NCBI RefSeq assembly: GCF_024305245.1
Contig: NZ_JAMWYX010000001.1
Span: 62,001-126,000 of the forward strand
DNA from: Erythrobacter sp.
Lineage (GTDB): Bacteria > Pseudomonadota > Alphaproteobacteria > Sphingomonadales > Sphingomonadaceae
DNA: 64,000 bases
Direction of reading: 5' to 3'
The position numbers were made by a program, and so were the translations under genes. This document shows positions 44,797 to 56,391 of this stretch, piece after piece. Within the stretch, counting starts at the first letter, position 1. The number at the start of each line of letters is the position of its first letter. Below the pieces are notes generated by a model. That model ran no database searches. It was not told where the DNA came from and worked only from the letters and a program-made list of their open reading frames with translations.

Positions 44797-45786
44797 ATGC
44801 GTCTCTCTCCGCCCGGTTCCGATGATCCCGCCGCCTTTCCGCAAGGCGACCATTTGCGCGTCAGCGGCGGGCGGGTGCCGGGGCTGAATGATGCTCCTTC
44901 CTACAGCTTTGTCGTCCCGCGCCGGATGCGGTTGCCGGTTCTGGTGGCGGTGCCGCACGCAGGCCGCGCTTATCCGCCGCAGGTCGTGGCACGGATGCGC
45001 GATCCGGCAGGCGCGCAATTGCGGCTGGAGGATCGCCTGGTCGACCGGCTCGGCATTGCCATCGCCGAAGCGACCGGGGCGGGCCTGCTGGTCGCTCACG
45101 CGCCGCGCGCGCTGCTCGATCTGAACCGGGCCGAGGATGACATTGATTGGGACATGGTCGAAGGCGGGCAGCCCGAAGGCCTTGCACCGCAATCGCCAAG
45201 CGGGCCGGGCTGCAATCGCCGTGCGCGCAGCGGTCTGGGGCTGGTGCCGAGGCGTCTGCCGGGATCGGGCGAAATCTGGCGCGGGCGGCTGCCACGCGCC
45301 GAATTGAAAGCACGAATTGCCGGGATTCACCGCGCTTATCACGCATTTCTTGCAGACGAACTGGCAAAGATTCGCTCGGAATGGGGTGCGGCCCTGCTGA
45401 TCGATCTGCATTCGATGCCCCCGCTCCGCCCTGCAGACGGCGAGCGCGAAGCACCGCAGATCGTTCTGGGCGACAGGTTCGGGATCAGTTGCAATCGCGG
45501 GTTGATGGCCTGCGCGCTGCGTCACTTCGAAGCGCGCGGCTGCACGGCTACGCAAAACCGGCCCTATTCGGGCGGCTATGTGCTTGATCGCCACGGCGCG
45601 CCGCAAGACGGGATCCATGCGCTTCAGATCGAAGTGTGCCGCACGACCTATCTGGATGATCGTCTGGCCGAGCCGGGCCTAGGGTTGGCGGCAATGGCAC
45701 GATTACTAGCGTCGATGGTGCGCGAGATGGGGGCGGAGACGGCCGCGCTCGGCGGCGGCGGTAACCTTCTGCAAGCGGCCGAGTGA
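44797..45786 (+). CDS. N-formylglutamate amidohydrolase family protein
   Basis: The 329-aa protein matches the N-formylglutamate amidohydrolase family, which hydrolyses N-formyl-glutamate to glutamate and formate (the last step of one histidine degradation route). Motifs include VAVPHAGRAYPPQVVARM, APRALLDLNRAEDDIDW, LLIDLHSMPPLRP (metal-binding His) and NRPYSGGYVLDRHG. HALQIEVCRTTYLD closes the domain. I prefer the ATG at 44797; a TTG 13 codons upstream is also open. No other hut genes are nearby, so the physiological substrate may differ. Confidence 0.85.
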   Translation: MRLSPPGSDDPAAFPQGDHLRVSGGRVPGLNDAPSYSFVVPRRMRLPVLVAVPHAGRAYPPQVVARMRDPAGAQLRLEDRLVDRLGIAIAEATGAGLLVAHAPRALLDLNRAEDDIDWDMVEGGQPEGLAPQSPSGPGCNRRARSGLGLVPRRLPGSGEIWRGRLPRAELKARIAGIHRAYHAFLADELAKIRSEWGAALLIDLHSMPPLRPADGEREAPQIVLGDRFGISCNRGLMACALRHFEARGCTATQNRPYSGGYVLDRHGAPQDGIHALQIEVCRTTYLDDRLAEPGLGLAAMARLLASMVREMGAETAALGGGGNLLQAAE

Positions 45787-45930
45787 GCCGACTCAGCGCG
45801 AAACAACGAACCACCCCGATGCATGAGGGGGGAGTGCACGGGGTGGTCAAGGTTCAGGGGATTGCGCTTTTAGCGCCTCATCGGCGGACGCATGAGGGAG
45901 AACGCCGCCGACATCCCTGAAATAGAAATC

Positions 45931-45959
45931 GGGCGGCCCCGTTTCAACCGGAGCCGCCC
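45931..45959. terminator. GC-rich hairpin between the amidohydrolase and SapC genes
   Basis: GGGCGGC and GCCGCCC pair around a loop that itself contains CCG/CGG. It lies between the convergent gene ends, with short pyrimidine stretches on both sides but no clean T-run. A transcription terminator serving both genes is plausible. Confidence 0.5.
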
Positions 45960-46013
45960 GTCTTCCTTTGTGTCATGCGATGCAAGCTGGTCGACGTGCG
46001 ACGAGCCGTGCGA

Positions 46014-46805
46014 TCAGTTGGGCACGCCCTGCGGAGCAGACTGCGCCACCGGCACCTTGCCTTGTGCCATCTGCCGTTCGAACAGCGAACGCATCAGGTT
46101 GAGCGAGAACAGGTGAGCGTGGATCAGGATCAGCATCCCGTTCTTGTTCAGGGCGTCCAGCTTTTCGATCGGCAGTTCGCGCAGCTTGGCTTCGTCCACC
46201 ATGCGGAAGCCGCGATAGATGAACGGCGTGTCGGGCTGGTCGTTGCGGGTGATCGCAATCTCGCCGTCCATCAGGATGCCGAGCTTGCCCAGTTCGTCCA
46301 TGAACGCCTTGGTGCGCTGACCGGCTTCTTCGAACCGGCGGCAGAATTCGAGCACGCCTTGCGTGTATTCGGTCGGCTCGGCCTTTTCGTCGAAGAAGGC
46401 CAGACCATCATCGCGCTTGCTGATGAAATCGACCGTCGGGTCGAAGCACAGCGACAGATCGTCCGCTTCGGGGCGCAGGCGGGCCAGCATGAACGGATAA
46501 CGCCGCACATAGGCCGGGACATAGACCTGGCTGGTCAGCTTGTTATTTTCGTCCATGAAGGTGTTCACGCCTTCGTTCAGGCCGAACAGCGCGATCGGAA
46601 GCGGATTGTCACCGGCGGTGAACACGATCGGATAGTTGCGCTGCGCATCGATGAACTCGTCGCTGGTCAGCGGAACCGCATGGGTTTGGGCGAGGAACGC
46701 CGCACCTTCTGCCGTACCGACCTTCCAATCGGCATGGTCGCGGCTGTTGAGCGGAAGCAGATCTTTGTAGAACAGCGGAAGTTGCGGTTGCGGCGCGCTG
46801 GCCAT
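46014..46805 (-). CDS. SapC family protein
   Basis: The 263-aa cytoplasmic-looking protein matches the SapC family (named from Campylobacter S-layer loci). It begins with LPLFYKDLLPLNSRDHADWKV-type sequence and continues FLAQTHAVPLTSDEF, YPIVFTAGDN, PVYVPAYVRRYPFML-like and FIYRGFRMVDEAKLREL motifs. The biochemical role is not established. In sphingomonads and Caulobacter, SapC-like genes often sit near TonB receptors and tryptophan halogenases, but none is here. The ATG at 46805 is the first in frame and begins MASAPQPQLPLFYKD, the expected N-terminus. Confidence 0.88.
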   Translation of the reverse strand: MASAPQPQLPLFYKDLLPLNSRDHADWKVGTAEGAAFLAQTHAVPLTSDEFIDAQRNYPIVFTAGDNPLPIALFGLNEGVNTFMDENNKLTSQVYVPAYVRRYPFMLARLRPEADDLSLCFDPTVDFISKRDDGLAFFDEKAEPTEYTQGVLEFCRRFEEAGQRTKAFMDELGKLGILMDGEIAITRNDQPDTPFIYRGFRMVDEAKLRELPIEKLDALNKNGMLILIHAHLFSLNLMRSLFERQMAQGKVPVAQSAPQGVPN

Positions 46806-46892
46806 GAATTCGTCTCCGAGAAAAATCAGTTGCGGGTGATCCCTGCGGCAGGCTCCCCCCGCCGGACGCGGCGCCTGTAGGCTTTTGCGGCT

Positions 46893-48347
46893 TCAGGTGC
46901 AAGCCGCAGGGACAGACATCAACAGCTTGCCGGGGTTCAGCAGTCCCATCGGATCGAGCGCCTGCTTGACGCTGTTCATAACCGCCAGCGCCACCGGATC
47001 ATGCAGCCGGGCAAGTTCCGCCACTTTCATCTGCCCGATCCCGTGTTCGGCGCTGATCGAACCGCCCCATTCGCTCACCAGATCATGAACCCGCGCGCTG
47101 ACCGCCTTGCCTTGCGTTTCCTCCCATTCCCCCCGAACCGATCCGGCGGGCGCAAGGACGTGGAAATGCACGTTGCCATCGCCCAGATGGCCGAAGGCGG
47201 CGGCGCGGGTGCCGGGAAACTCCGCCTCGATCAGCGGGCTGGCAGCAAGAATGAATTCAGGCATCTTTTCGACCGGTACCGAGATATCGTGCTGCATCGC
47301 CGGGCCCAATGCGCGCTCGGCAGCCGAGATCGAGTCCCGCAAGTGCCAAAAGTCTTCGGCCTGACGATCATTCGCGGCGATCACCGCGTCTGCGAACATT
47401 CCTTCTTCCAGCGCAGCGGCAAGGCTGGCTTCGAGCCGTTCGCGCAAGGCAGCGCTGTCGCTGCTGGCGGACACGCATTCGATCAGCGCATTCCACGCAT
47501 GCGCTTCGTTCAATGGCGCGCGCGCTGAGGGTTGGTGAGCCAGTACGCTGTCGAGGCAATGGGAAGGCACCACTTCAAAACCTTCGAGCGCCTCGCCCAG
47601 ATCGCGCTCCACACGGCGTAGCAGGCTGCGCGCGGCAGTGATCGATGAAAGGCCCGCCCATGCCGTTACCCGCCCGGTTGGCGCAGGCAGCAGCCTGAGC
47701 GTCGCTGCGGTGACGATCCCCAAGGTGCCTTCGGAACCGATCAGCAACTGTTTGAGATCAAACCCGCGGTTATCCTTCCTGAGCGGGGTGAGGGTATCGA
47801 AAACCTCGCCATTGGCGAGCACCGCTTCCAGCCCCAGCACCTGCGCGCGCATCGTACCGTGGCGCAGCACCTGCGTGCCGCCTGCATTGGTCGAAACCAG
47901 CCCGCCGATGGTGGCCGAACCTTTGCCCCCTAACGTCAGCGGGAACCGCATCCCGGCCTCCTCCGCCGTGTCATGCAGGTGCTGCAGGATGACTCCTGCC
48001 TCGCACACGATCTGCCCGGCGTCGGTATCAAACCTGCGAACCCGGTCCATCCGCCGCAGGCTCAGCAGCAACGCGGTGCCGGTTTCATCCGGCGTTGCGC
48101 CGCCCGCCATGCCGCTATTGCCGCCCTGCGGGACGATCGGCACGCGGAAGCGGGCGCATAGCGCGACCAGCGCGGCGACTTCCTGCGTGGTGGCAGGAGA
48201 TGCCATCGCCATGGCGCGCCCCGTGTAGCGTCCGCGCCAATCGGTCAGCCACCCCTCCATCCGTTCGGGATCGGTGGTGAGACCGCGCGGGCCGAGCAGG
48301 GTCGCGGCTTCATCGAGAAAGGCGGGGGCATTCGAGGCGATAGACAT
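46893..48347 (-). CDS. FAD-binding oxidoreductase (GlcD/D-2-hydroxyacid dehydrogenase type)
   Basis: A 484-aa flavoprotein of the GlcD/D2HGDH/DLD family, oxidising D-2-hydroxyacids such as D-lactate, glycolate or D-2-hydroxyglutarate. The FAD-binding PCMH domain shows VPIVPQGGNSGMAGGATPDE, LGGKGSATIGGLVSTNAGG and KQLLIGSEGTLGIVTAATL. The C-terminal domain shows AAAFGHLGDGNVHFHVLAP with metal-binding histidines and SISAEHGIGQMK. The ATG at 48347 has GGGAG upstream; the longer open frame is antisense to the next gene. The partner subunits GlcE and GlcF are absent, pointing to a single-subunit enzyme. Confidence 0.93.
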   Translation of the reverse strand: MSIASNAPAFLDEAATLLGPRGLTTDPERMEGWLTDWRGRYTGRAMAMASPATTQEVAALVALCARFRVPIVPQGGNSGMAGGATPDETGTALLLSLRRMDRVRRFDTDAGQIVCEAGVILQHLHDTAEEAGMRFPLTLGGKGSATIGGLVSTNAGGTQVLRHGTMRAQVLGLEAVLANGEVFDTLTPLRKDNRGFDLKQLLIGSEGTLGIVTAATLRLLPAPTGRVTAWAGLSSITAARSLLRRVERDLGEALEGFEVVPSHCLDSVLAHQPSARAPLNEAHAWNALIECVSASSDSAALRERLEASLAAALEEGMFADAVIAANDRQAEDFWHLRDSISAAERALGPAMQHDISVPVEKMPEFILAASPLIEAEFPGTRAAAFGHLGDGNVHFHVLAPAGSVRGEWEETQGKAVSARVHDLVSEWGGSISAEHGIGQMKVAELARLHDPVALAVMNSVKQALDPMGLLNPGKLLMSVPAACT

Positions 48348-48507
48348 TGTTGCTCCCTTGCCACAGTCCACGGCAATTGTGCCAGCGGTTTTGCACCCTG
48401 TCGCGGTCCAGTTAAGGCACGGTTCAATCGCCGCCGTTAGGGCAGGGCGGGTCGGTTGCACCAGTCGCCGCACGATGCCGTCCCGCGAGGAGAGACTTTC
48501 CGTAGCC

Positions 48508-49083
48508 ATGTCCAGCCTGTTTGCCCTGACAGCGTCTGCAACGCTGCTGCTGCCGATTGCGGTGGGCGCGGCTTTGCCGGCGGAAAGCGGGTCAGCGGCT
48601 GGCCACGAACGGTGGTCCGCGCCGCAATGCGACGCTGCAGCGTTGCAGGACGAGCCGAAGATCAATCCGCTTTCGACCCTGCGCGCATCCCAGACCGCGC
48701 GGCAGGTGCGGATCGAACAGCGTGTGGTGGTGCGGATCGCGCCGCGCCCGCCCGCCGCGCGCCAGAACATGTTGGCAGAGCTTCCCCAACGCGCGATCGC
48801 CCCCCGGTTCGAAGAAGCGCGCAAGGAAAAATGCGTCCCGCTTGACGGGATAGCAGGCGTGCAGACCGGCAGCGGCAACCGCCTGGTGCTGTTTCTGCGC
48901 GATCAACGGATGATCTCCGTCAACCTCGACAAATCGTGCCGCGCGCGGGACTTTTATTCCGGTTTCTACGTCGAGAAAAACAAGGACGGGCGGCTGTGCG
49001 TCGACCGCGACAAGCTGCAATCGCGTACCGGAGTTCGCTGCGAGGTCGAGGCGATGCGCCAGCTGGTCCAGGTTAGCGAGTAA
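48508..49083 (+). CDS. Exported hypothetical protein, 191 aa
   Basis: The N-terminus MSSLFALTASATLLLPIAVGAALPA is a likely signal peptide. The mature protein is Arg-rich in its first half (RIEQRVVVRIAPRP) and has a C-terminal region with paired cysteines (KCVPLDG, SCRARDF, LCVDRDK, RCEVEAM), suggesting disulfides. NRLVLFLRDQRMISVNLDKSC looks like a beta-rich core. I do not recognise a named family. The start could also be the ATG at 48475. It is divergent from the FAD oxidase gene and precedes the helicase gene by 143 bases. Confidence 0.7.
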   Translation: MSSLFALTASATLLLPIAVGAALPAESGSAAGHERWSAPQCDAAALQDEPKINPLSTLRASQTARQVRIEQRVVVRIAPRPPAARQNMLAELPQRAIAPRFEEARKEKCVPLDGIAGVQTGSGNRLVLFLRDQRMISVNLDKSCRARDFYSGFYVEKNKDGRLCVDRDKLQSRTGVRCEVEAMRQLVQVSE

Positions 49084-49226
49084 TGCTTCGGTGCGCGATG
49101 CGCGCGTTTCCTTGACTTTCTCGCCAGTTTGAGTGAAAGCCGCCAGAGCCTTGCGGCGCTTCTTGCGCGCGCAGGCCAGCAATCACGGCAGCAACCCTGC
49201 CCGCTTACCCGGACACCACACACCGC

Positions 49227-50735
49227 ATGACCTTCGCCGATCTCGGCCTTTCGCCCGAATTGCTCAAAGCCGTCGAGGACGCGGGCTATACAACGCCAAC
49301 CGCGATTCAGGCGCAGGCGATCCCCACCGTGCTGATGATGCGCGACCTGATAGGTATTGCGCAAACCGGCACCGGCAAGACCGCCAGCTTCGTGCTGCCG
49401 ATGATCGACGTGATGGCTTCGGGCCGCAGGCGCGCGCTGATGCCGCGTTCGCTGATCTTGGAGCCAACGCGTGAACTCGCGGCGCAGGTGGCCGAAAACT
49501 TCGAGAAATACGGCAAGAATCACGATCTGAAGATGGCGCTGCTGATCGGCGGCGTGCAGATGGGTGACCAATTGAAGGCGCTATCCGACGGCGTCGACGT
49601 GCTGATCGCGACGCCCGGACGCCTGATGGACCTGTTTGAACGCGGCAAGATCATGCTCAACGGCTGCGAGCTGCTGGTGATCGACGAGGCTGACCGGATG
49701 CTCGACATGGGGTTCATCCCCGATATCGAATTCATTTGCTCCAAACTGCCCGAAACCCGCCAGACGATGCTTTTCTCGGCGACCATGCCGCCGCCGATCG
49801 AGAAGCTGTCGAAGAAATTCCTGACCAATCCCAAGCGGATTGAAGTCAGCCGCGCGGCGTCGACCAATGCCGACATCACCGCCTTCAAGGTGCCGGTGAA
49901 GTCGCGGGCGAAGAAGGATACGCTGCGCTGGTTCCTCGAGAATGATCTGGTGGAAACCGCGATCATCTTCGCCAACCGCAAGACCACGGTGCGCGAACTC
50001 AATCAGAGCCTGACCCGCTTCGGCTTTCGCTCGTCCGAAATTCACGGCGACATGGACCAGTCGAGCCGGATCAAGGAGCTTGACCGGTTCAAGGCGGGCG
50101 AGGTGAATATTCTCGTCGCCTCCGACGTCGCGGCGCGCGGGCTGGACATCAAGGGCGTGTCCCACGTCTTCAACTATGACACGCCGTGGCACCCGGACGA
50201 TTACGTCCACCGCATCGGCCGCACCGGCCGCGCCGGGGCCAAGGGCCGCGCGTTCACCTTCGTCTCGGATGAAGACGCCGAAGCGATCAGCAATGTCGAA
50301 AAGCTGACCGGCAGCGCGATCAAGACTTTCGGCAAGGATGATGTCCGGGTCGATCTGTCGGCAGCGATTGCCAAGGCTGAAGTCTCCGAAGAACCTGCAG
50401 ATAAACCCGAACCGCGCGAGGAGCGCCCGGCCAGAAAGCCCCGCCGCGCCAAGGACGAACCGCGCGAGGAACGCGCGCTGCGCGAAGAGCCTGCACCGCG
50501 CGAAGAACGTGCTCCCCGTGAAGAACGTGCTCCCCGTGAAGAACCCGCTCCCCGTGAGGAACGCGCTCCGAGGGAAGAGCGTCCCCGCCGCGAAAAGTCA
50601 GCCCCGCGCACCGATCGCGTCACCGCCAGTGATAGCAGCAAGCCGCGCCGCCGCTATCAAGAGGACGAGGAACCCGTCCCCGCCGGCGAATGGAACGGCC
50701 CGCGCCCGTCATTCCTCGACATCGGCTTCGGCTGA
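49227..50735 (+). CDS. DEAD-box RNA helicase, RhlE-like
   Basis: The 502-aa ATP-dependent RNA helicase starts with the Q-motif region (MTFADLGLSPELLKAVEDAG...TPTAIQAQAIP). It has motif I AQTGTGKTA, PTRELAAQV, TPGRLMD, the DEAD box in VIDEADRMLDMGF, SAT, and the C-terminal HRIGRTGRAG. RhlE-type enzymes act in ribosome assembly or RNA turnover, often at low temperature. The last ~130 residues are a disordered, charged tail with an APREER hexapeptide repeat, probably binding RNA. The ATG at 49227 is the natural start. Confidence 0.95.
   Translation: MTFADLGLSPELLKAVEDAGYTTPTAIQAQAIPTVLMMRDLIGIAQTGTGKTASFVLPMIDVMASGRRRALMPRSLILEPTRELAAQVAENFEKYGKNHDLKMALLIGGVQMGDQLKALSDGVDVLIATPGRLMDLFERGKIMLNGCELLVIDEADRMLDMGFIPDIEFICSKLPETRQTMLFSATMPPPIEKLSKKFLTNPKRIEVSRAASTNADITAFKVPVKSRAKKDTLRWFLENDLVETAIIFANRKTTVRELNQSLTRFGFRSSEIHGDMDQSSRIKELDRFKAGEVNILVASDVAARGLDIKGVSHVFNYDTPWHPDDYVHRIGRTGRAGAKGRAFTFVSDEDAEAISNVEKLTGSAIKTFGKDDVRVDLSAAIAKAEVSEEPADKPEPREERPARKPRRAKDEPREERALREEPAPREERAPREERAPREEPAPREERAPREERPRREKSAPRTDRVTASDSSKPRRRYQEDEEPVPAGEWNGPRPSFLDIGFG
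50461..50599 (+). repeat. 18-bp coding repeats in the helicase tail
   Basis: Near-exact copies of GAAGAACGTGCTCCCCGT encode successive hexapeptides of the EERAPR type. The copies diverge toward the ends of the array. Repeat number could vary between strains by slippage without breaking the frame. Confidence 0.85.
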
Positions 50736-50738
50736 GGT

Positions 50739-51603
50739 TTAGTTCTCCGGTGGGAACGCCGGAGGCGAGGCCGTGATCGGGCCCACCCAATAGATGCCGT
50801 CATAGGACGCGCGCAGCTTGCTAGGTGTCTCGCCTAGACCGATATAGGGTGGGCGGTCGCTTGTCATACGAACATCCGCTCGGTTAGCCTTGCATTCTCG
50901 TTGGCAAGTCCAAGCTTCTCCGCCGCCGCCGTGCTGTAGTTCTAGACTGACGACGGAACCATAGCTGCGTAGCCGCATCGCCATCGGTTCGAACAGTGGC
51001 CCGCCGATACTGACCGGTGCGGTTGCCGCGTGCAAACCGCCTACCAGTACGATGACCCTGTCATAGTTCTTACGGCGCGCCCCCTCGGCGATATTCTCGG
51101 CTTGCGCGGCCTGGTGAGGGCCTTGGCTGGGCAAATCGGCGAAGCGGACCTTCTGCGCATCGTCGCACGTGCCGTTGAAGGCGACAATATCGACCTCCGC
51201 ACCCCCATCCTTCAGCGCATGGGCGCCAAGCACCAGCGCCAGCATCGCTTCGCGCCCCACGCCATCGAAACGCCCGCGCCAGCCGCGGTCGGGGAGCGCG
51301 GCGCGGAAGGCGTCATGCGGCAGCGCCCACGCATCCTGCCAATCAGCGTTGGCAACGGACGGATGCTCTACCGCCAAAAGCACGCGGTGGCTCAGGATTG
51401 CCTCGGCGCAGACGATCCGGGCGATCAGCGCTGGGGCCGCGGGTGCCATGCGTTTCGCCGAACACCACGAAATCGGGATCACGCGCGAGGACATCGGCCC
51501 AGCCTTCCGGCGCGGTGCAGTCGGTTTTATCGGATTGAGCTTCACTTTGTGCGGCAAGTGCGGCGGGCAGGCACAGGGCAAGGGCGGCCAACAGCGACTT
51601 CAT
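50739..51603 (-). pseudogene. ChaN/Tiki-like exported protein gene with a frameshift
   Basis: One frame gives a good signal peptide (MKSLLAALALCLPAALAAQ) and continues DFVVFGETHGT. The family sequence then continues in another frame as APALIARIVCAEAILSHRVLLAVEH, down to VGGLHAATAPVSIGGPLF and the end. Deleting one G of the GGG at 51441-51443 joins the frames as ...ETHGTAAPALIARI. The paired ETHG and GGLHA motifs are those of ChaN/Tiki-type haem-binding or peptidase-like proteins. Either the gene is recently inactivated or the base is a sequencing error. The rest of the reading frame is intact, which suggests a very recent event. Confidence 0.72.
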
Positions 51604-51682
51604 GATCGAGGCTCCGACGCATCAGGGCTGCGGCCAGCCTAACATGCCTAGGGTTCACCGAAAAGACTGCGAAATCAGAACG

Positions 51683-53989
<2,307 letters not shown>

Positions 53990-54000
53990 GGTTCTGATGT

Positions 54001-54015
54001 GAACAGGTAGGGAAC
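54001..54015. promoter_or_regulatory. LexA box of uvrD
   Basis: On the coding strand of uvrD this reads GTTC-CCTACCT-GTTC, an exact SOS box. It begins 11 bases upstream of the ATG, the same spacing as at uvrA. A neighbouring GTTC...GAAC pair overlaps on its left. Confidence 0.9.
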
Positions 54016-54262
54016 AATGCAGTCACGGGCAAGCCGCGAAGCGACGAATTGCCCCGGATAGAGAGCAGAGGGAATTCAGTCCGCCGTTTTTCTGCGTCGC
54101 TTTCCGCCCGGGCGTGGCGGCACCGGGATGCCCGGACCGGGGGATGGATTGCCTTGCGCGCTCCCGCCGCTCAAGTGGGGGACATCCGGCGAGCAGGGGA
54201 CTGAACCGCCGGGTGAGACTTTGCGTTCGTCATGCTTGGGCAAACTTTTGTGGAGAACCACC

Positions 54263-54721
54263 ATGCACAAGCACTTCAATAACCTGGGCCTTGCCGCGAT
54301 CGCTGCGGCCGTATCCATGACCCCTGCGATGGCATCGGCCCAAGACACCACCGAGCACTCGACAACTCATGGCACGACAACGCCGCATACTGCGCCGATG
54401 ACGCAGTCCGACCCGCAGCAGCCGATGCAGCAGCGTCCCGCCACACCGCCCATGGCCCAGACGATGACGGAACAGGGCAGTGCGATGACGGATGCCGAAC
54501 AGCAAAGCCTGATGGCCGCCTGGCCGGAGGAAAAGCAATCATCTTTCAAGCAATGGCCTGCCGAGACGCAGGATTACTTCTGGTCGCTCACGCCCGAGCG
54601 CCAGAGCATGTTCTGGGCGCTGGCCGATACAGACAAGGTCAAGCTCAGCAACATGCCCGAACAGCAGCGCGAATCCGTGTGGGCACAGATCGAGGCGCAG
54701 CTCGATCCCTCGCGCAGCTAG
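54263..54721 (+). CDS. Exported hypothetical protein, 152 aa
   Basis: The N-terminus NNLGLAAIAAAVSMTPAMASA is a signal peptide. A Thr/Gln/Pro/Met-rich low-complexity stretch (about residues 27-75) is followed by a folded-looking C-terminal part with regularly spaced Trp residues (MAAWPEEKQSSFKQWP, YFWSLTPERQSMFWAL, ESVWAQIEAQ). This resembles small periplasmic proteins of Erythrobacter-type genomes. I know no function. GGAGA lies upstream of the ATG at 54263. The stop overlaps that of the convergent rsmD gene by four bases. Confidence 0.75.
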   Translation: MHKHFNNLGLAAIAAAVSMTPAMASAQDTTEHSTTHGTTTPHTAPMTQSDPQQPMQQRPATPPMAQTMTEQGSAMTDAEQQSLMAAWPEEKQSSFKQWPAETQDYFWSLTPERQSMFWALADTDKVKLSNMPEQQRESVWAQIEAQLDPSRS

Positions 54722-55299
54722 ACTTGTGCCTCCGGGGCCTTCGGGTCGGCATCGGCAGCAGCCAAGCGCAATAGCGTAATCTTGCCTTTGCCGACCCGAC
54801 GCTGGCTTTCGATTTCGAGACCCTTGATGGCCACATCTTCAGTGCCTGCGGTCTCGAGCGAAATCCACGTCTGTGCACCGATCCAGCCCAGCCGCAGCAG
54901 CCGGTCGAGTCCAACCTCGCCCGCGCTGCTGCGGTAGGGCGGATCGACCAAAATCAGATCAAGCGGGGTCGTGGCTGCGCGCAATTGCGTGACCGATCCG
55001 GCCTCGACCCGCGCCCGCAGCCCGGCACCGACCGATGCGATGTTGGTGCGGATAGCGGCGAGCGCATCGCGATCCTGCTCAACGAACAGGCAGGTGGCCG
55101 CACCGCGCGACAATGCTTCTAGTCCCAGCGCGCCCGATCCGGCGAAAAGATCGGCGACCGTGAGGTGTTCAAAACTGCCGAGGCGACTGGTCAGCATCGA
55201 GAACATTGTCTCGCGCATCCGGTCGGCGGTGGGCCGGGTGGCTTCACCCTTCGGCGCGATCAGCTTTCGCCCGCGCCATTCGCCTGCAACAATTCTCAT
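54718..55299 (-). CDS. rsmD: 16S rRNA (guanine-966-N2)-methyltransferase
   Basis: RsmD methylates G966 in the 30S head during ribosome assembly. The 193-aa protein begins MRIVAGEWRGRKLIAPKG and has RPTADRMRETMFSML, SAM motif I VADLFAGSGALGLEALSRGA and the catalytic DPPY in LILVDPPYRS. All are family hallmarks and the length is normal. The ATG overlaps the rluB stop by four bases (ATGA), giving a coupled pair of rRNA-modification genes. Confidence 0.95.
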   Translation of the reverse strand: MRIVAGEWRGRKLIAPKGEATRPTADRMRETMFSMLTSRLGSFEHLTVADLFAGSGALGLEALSRGAATCLFVEQDRDALAAIRTNIASVGAGLRARVEAGSVTQLRAATTPLDLILVDPPYRSSAGEVGLDRLLRLGWIGAQTWISLETAGTEDVAIKGLEIESQRRVGKGKITLLRLAAADADPKAPEAQV

Positions 55300-56363
55300 G
55301 AACGCGGCCCACGCGGAGCATTGCGAGTGGGCGGCGTCCGCTTGCGCGATGTCGAGCCGGAGCCGCCGCGCGGTTTGCCCGAGCCTTCGGGGCTCTTGCG
55401 CGGCGCTGCTGCGATTGTGGGCTTGGGTGCATCAGCAGCCTTTACAGGCTTACGGGAAAACGAGGGGGCATCGGCGCCTTTGCGCGGGGCAGGGCGCGCA
55501 GCCGGACCTTTGCGTGCCGGGGGGCGGGCAGGACGCGGCGGCTTGACCGCGATGGCCTCTTTTTCCGCCTTCTTCACGCCGCCGCGCGGGATCGGCACGC
55601 CGGTCATTTCGGACAGGAACCGTGCCACGGCCTTACCGGTCAGTTCGACCGCCTGTCCGCGCGGCAGATCGCCCAGGTTGAACGGGCCGTAACCGGTGCG
55701 GATCAGACGATTGACCTTCAGGCCGAGATGTTCGAGCACGCGGCGCACTTCGCGGTTTTTGCCTTCGGTAATGGTCATTTCGACCCACAGATTGCGCCCG
55801 CTGCTGCGTTCCAGATTGGCGTTGATCGAGCCGTAGCGCACGCCGTCGACTTCCACGCCCTCCATCAGGTCTTCAAGCTGGCTTTGCGTCACCACGCCGA
55901 ACGCACGCGCACGGTAGGTGCGCGGGACGAGCGAGGATGGCAGCTCCATCATGCGTTTCAGGCCGCCGTCATTGGTGAGCAGCAGCAGCCCTTCGGTATT
56001 GAGATCGAGCCGACCGATCGGCACCATCCGCCCGGCGTCCTTCGGCAGGGCATTGCGCAGCGCGGTATAGATCGTCGGGCGGCCCGCCGGGTCGCGCTCT
56101 GCGGTGATCAGGCCGGTGGGCTTGTGGAACGCGAACAACCGCGTCGGTTCGGCGGCGGTCACAGGCTTACCATCGACCGTCACGCCAGCGAGGCTGGGCA
56201 GGATCGTTGCGGGCGTATCCAGCACTTTGCCATCCAGCGCCACGCGGCCCTCGGTGATCATGCGTTCGATCTCGCGGCGGCTGGCGACGCCTGCACGGGC
56301 GAGCAGCTTGGCGATGCGATCGCCTTCGGGGCGATTGTCGGAGCGGGGCGGAGCGGTGGGCAT
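55296..56363 (-). CDS. rluB: 23S rRNA pseudouridine synthase, RluB-like
   Basis: The 355-aa protein has an N-terminal S4 RNA-binding domain (RIAKLLARAGVASRREIERMI...GRVALDG). The RsuA/RluB/RluE catalytic domain follows, with the active Asp in VPIGRLDLNTEGLLLLTNDG and later KNREVRRVLEHLGLKVNRLIR. The last ~110 residues are a Lys/Pro/Arg/Ala-rich tail, common in sphingomonad RluB. RluB modifies U2605 of 23S rRNA in E. coli; RsuA or RluE specificity cannot be excluded. I use the ATG at 56363 (TTG one codon upstream). It is coupled to rsmD. Confidence 0.92.
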   Translation of the reverse strand: MPTAPPRSDNRPEGDRIAKLLARAGVASRREIERMITEGRVALDGKVLDTPATILPSLAGVTVDGKPVTAAEPTRLFAFHKPTGLITAERDPAGRPTIYTALRNALPKDAGRMVPIGRLDLNTEGLLLLTNDGGLKRMMELPSSLVPRTYRARAFGVVTQSQLEDLMEGVEVDGVRYGSINANLERSSGRNLWVEMTITEGKNREVRRVLEHLGLKVNRLIRTGYGPFNLGDLPRGQAVELTGKAVARFLSEMTGVPIPRGGVKKAEKEAIAVKPPRPARPPARKGPAARPAPRKGADAPSFSRKPVKAADAPKPTIAAAPRKSPEGSGKPRGGSGSTSRKRTPPTRNAPRGPRS

Positions 56364-56391
56364 CAAGCGCCCTTAGGTTCCCGCCCGCGCC

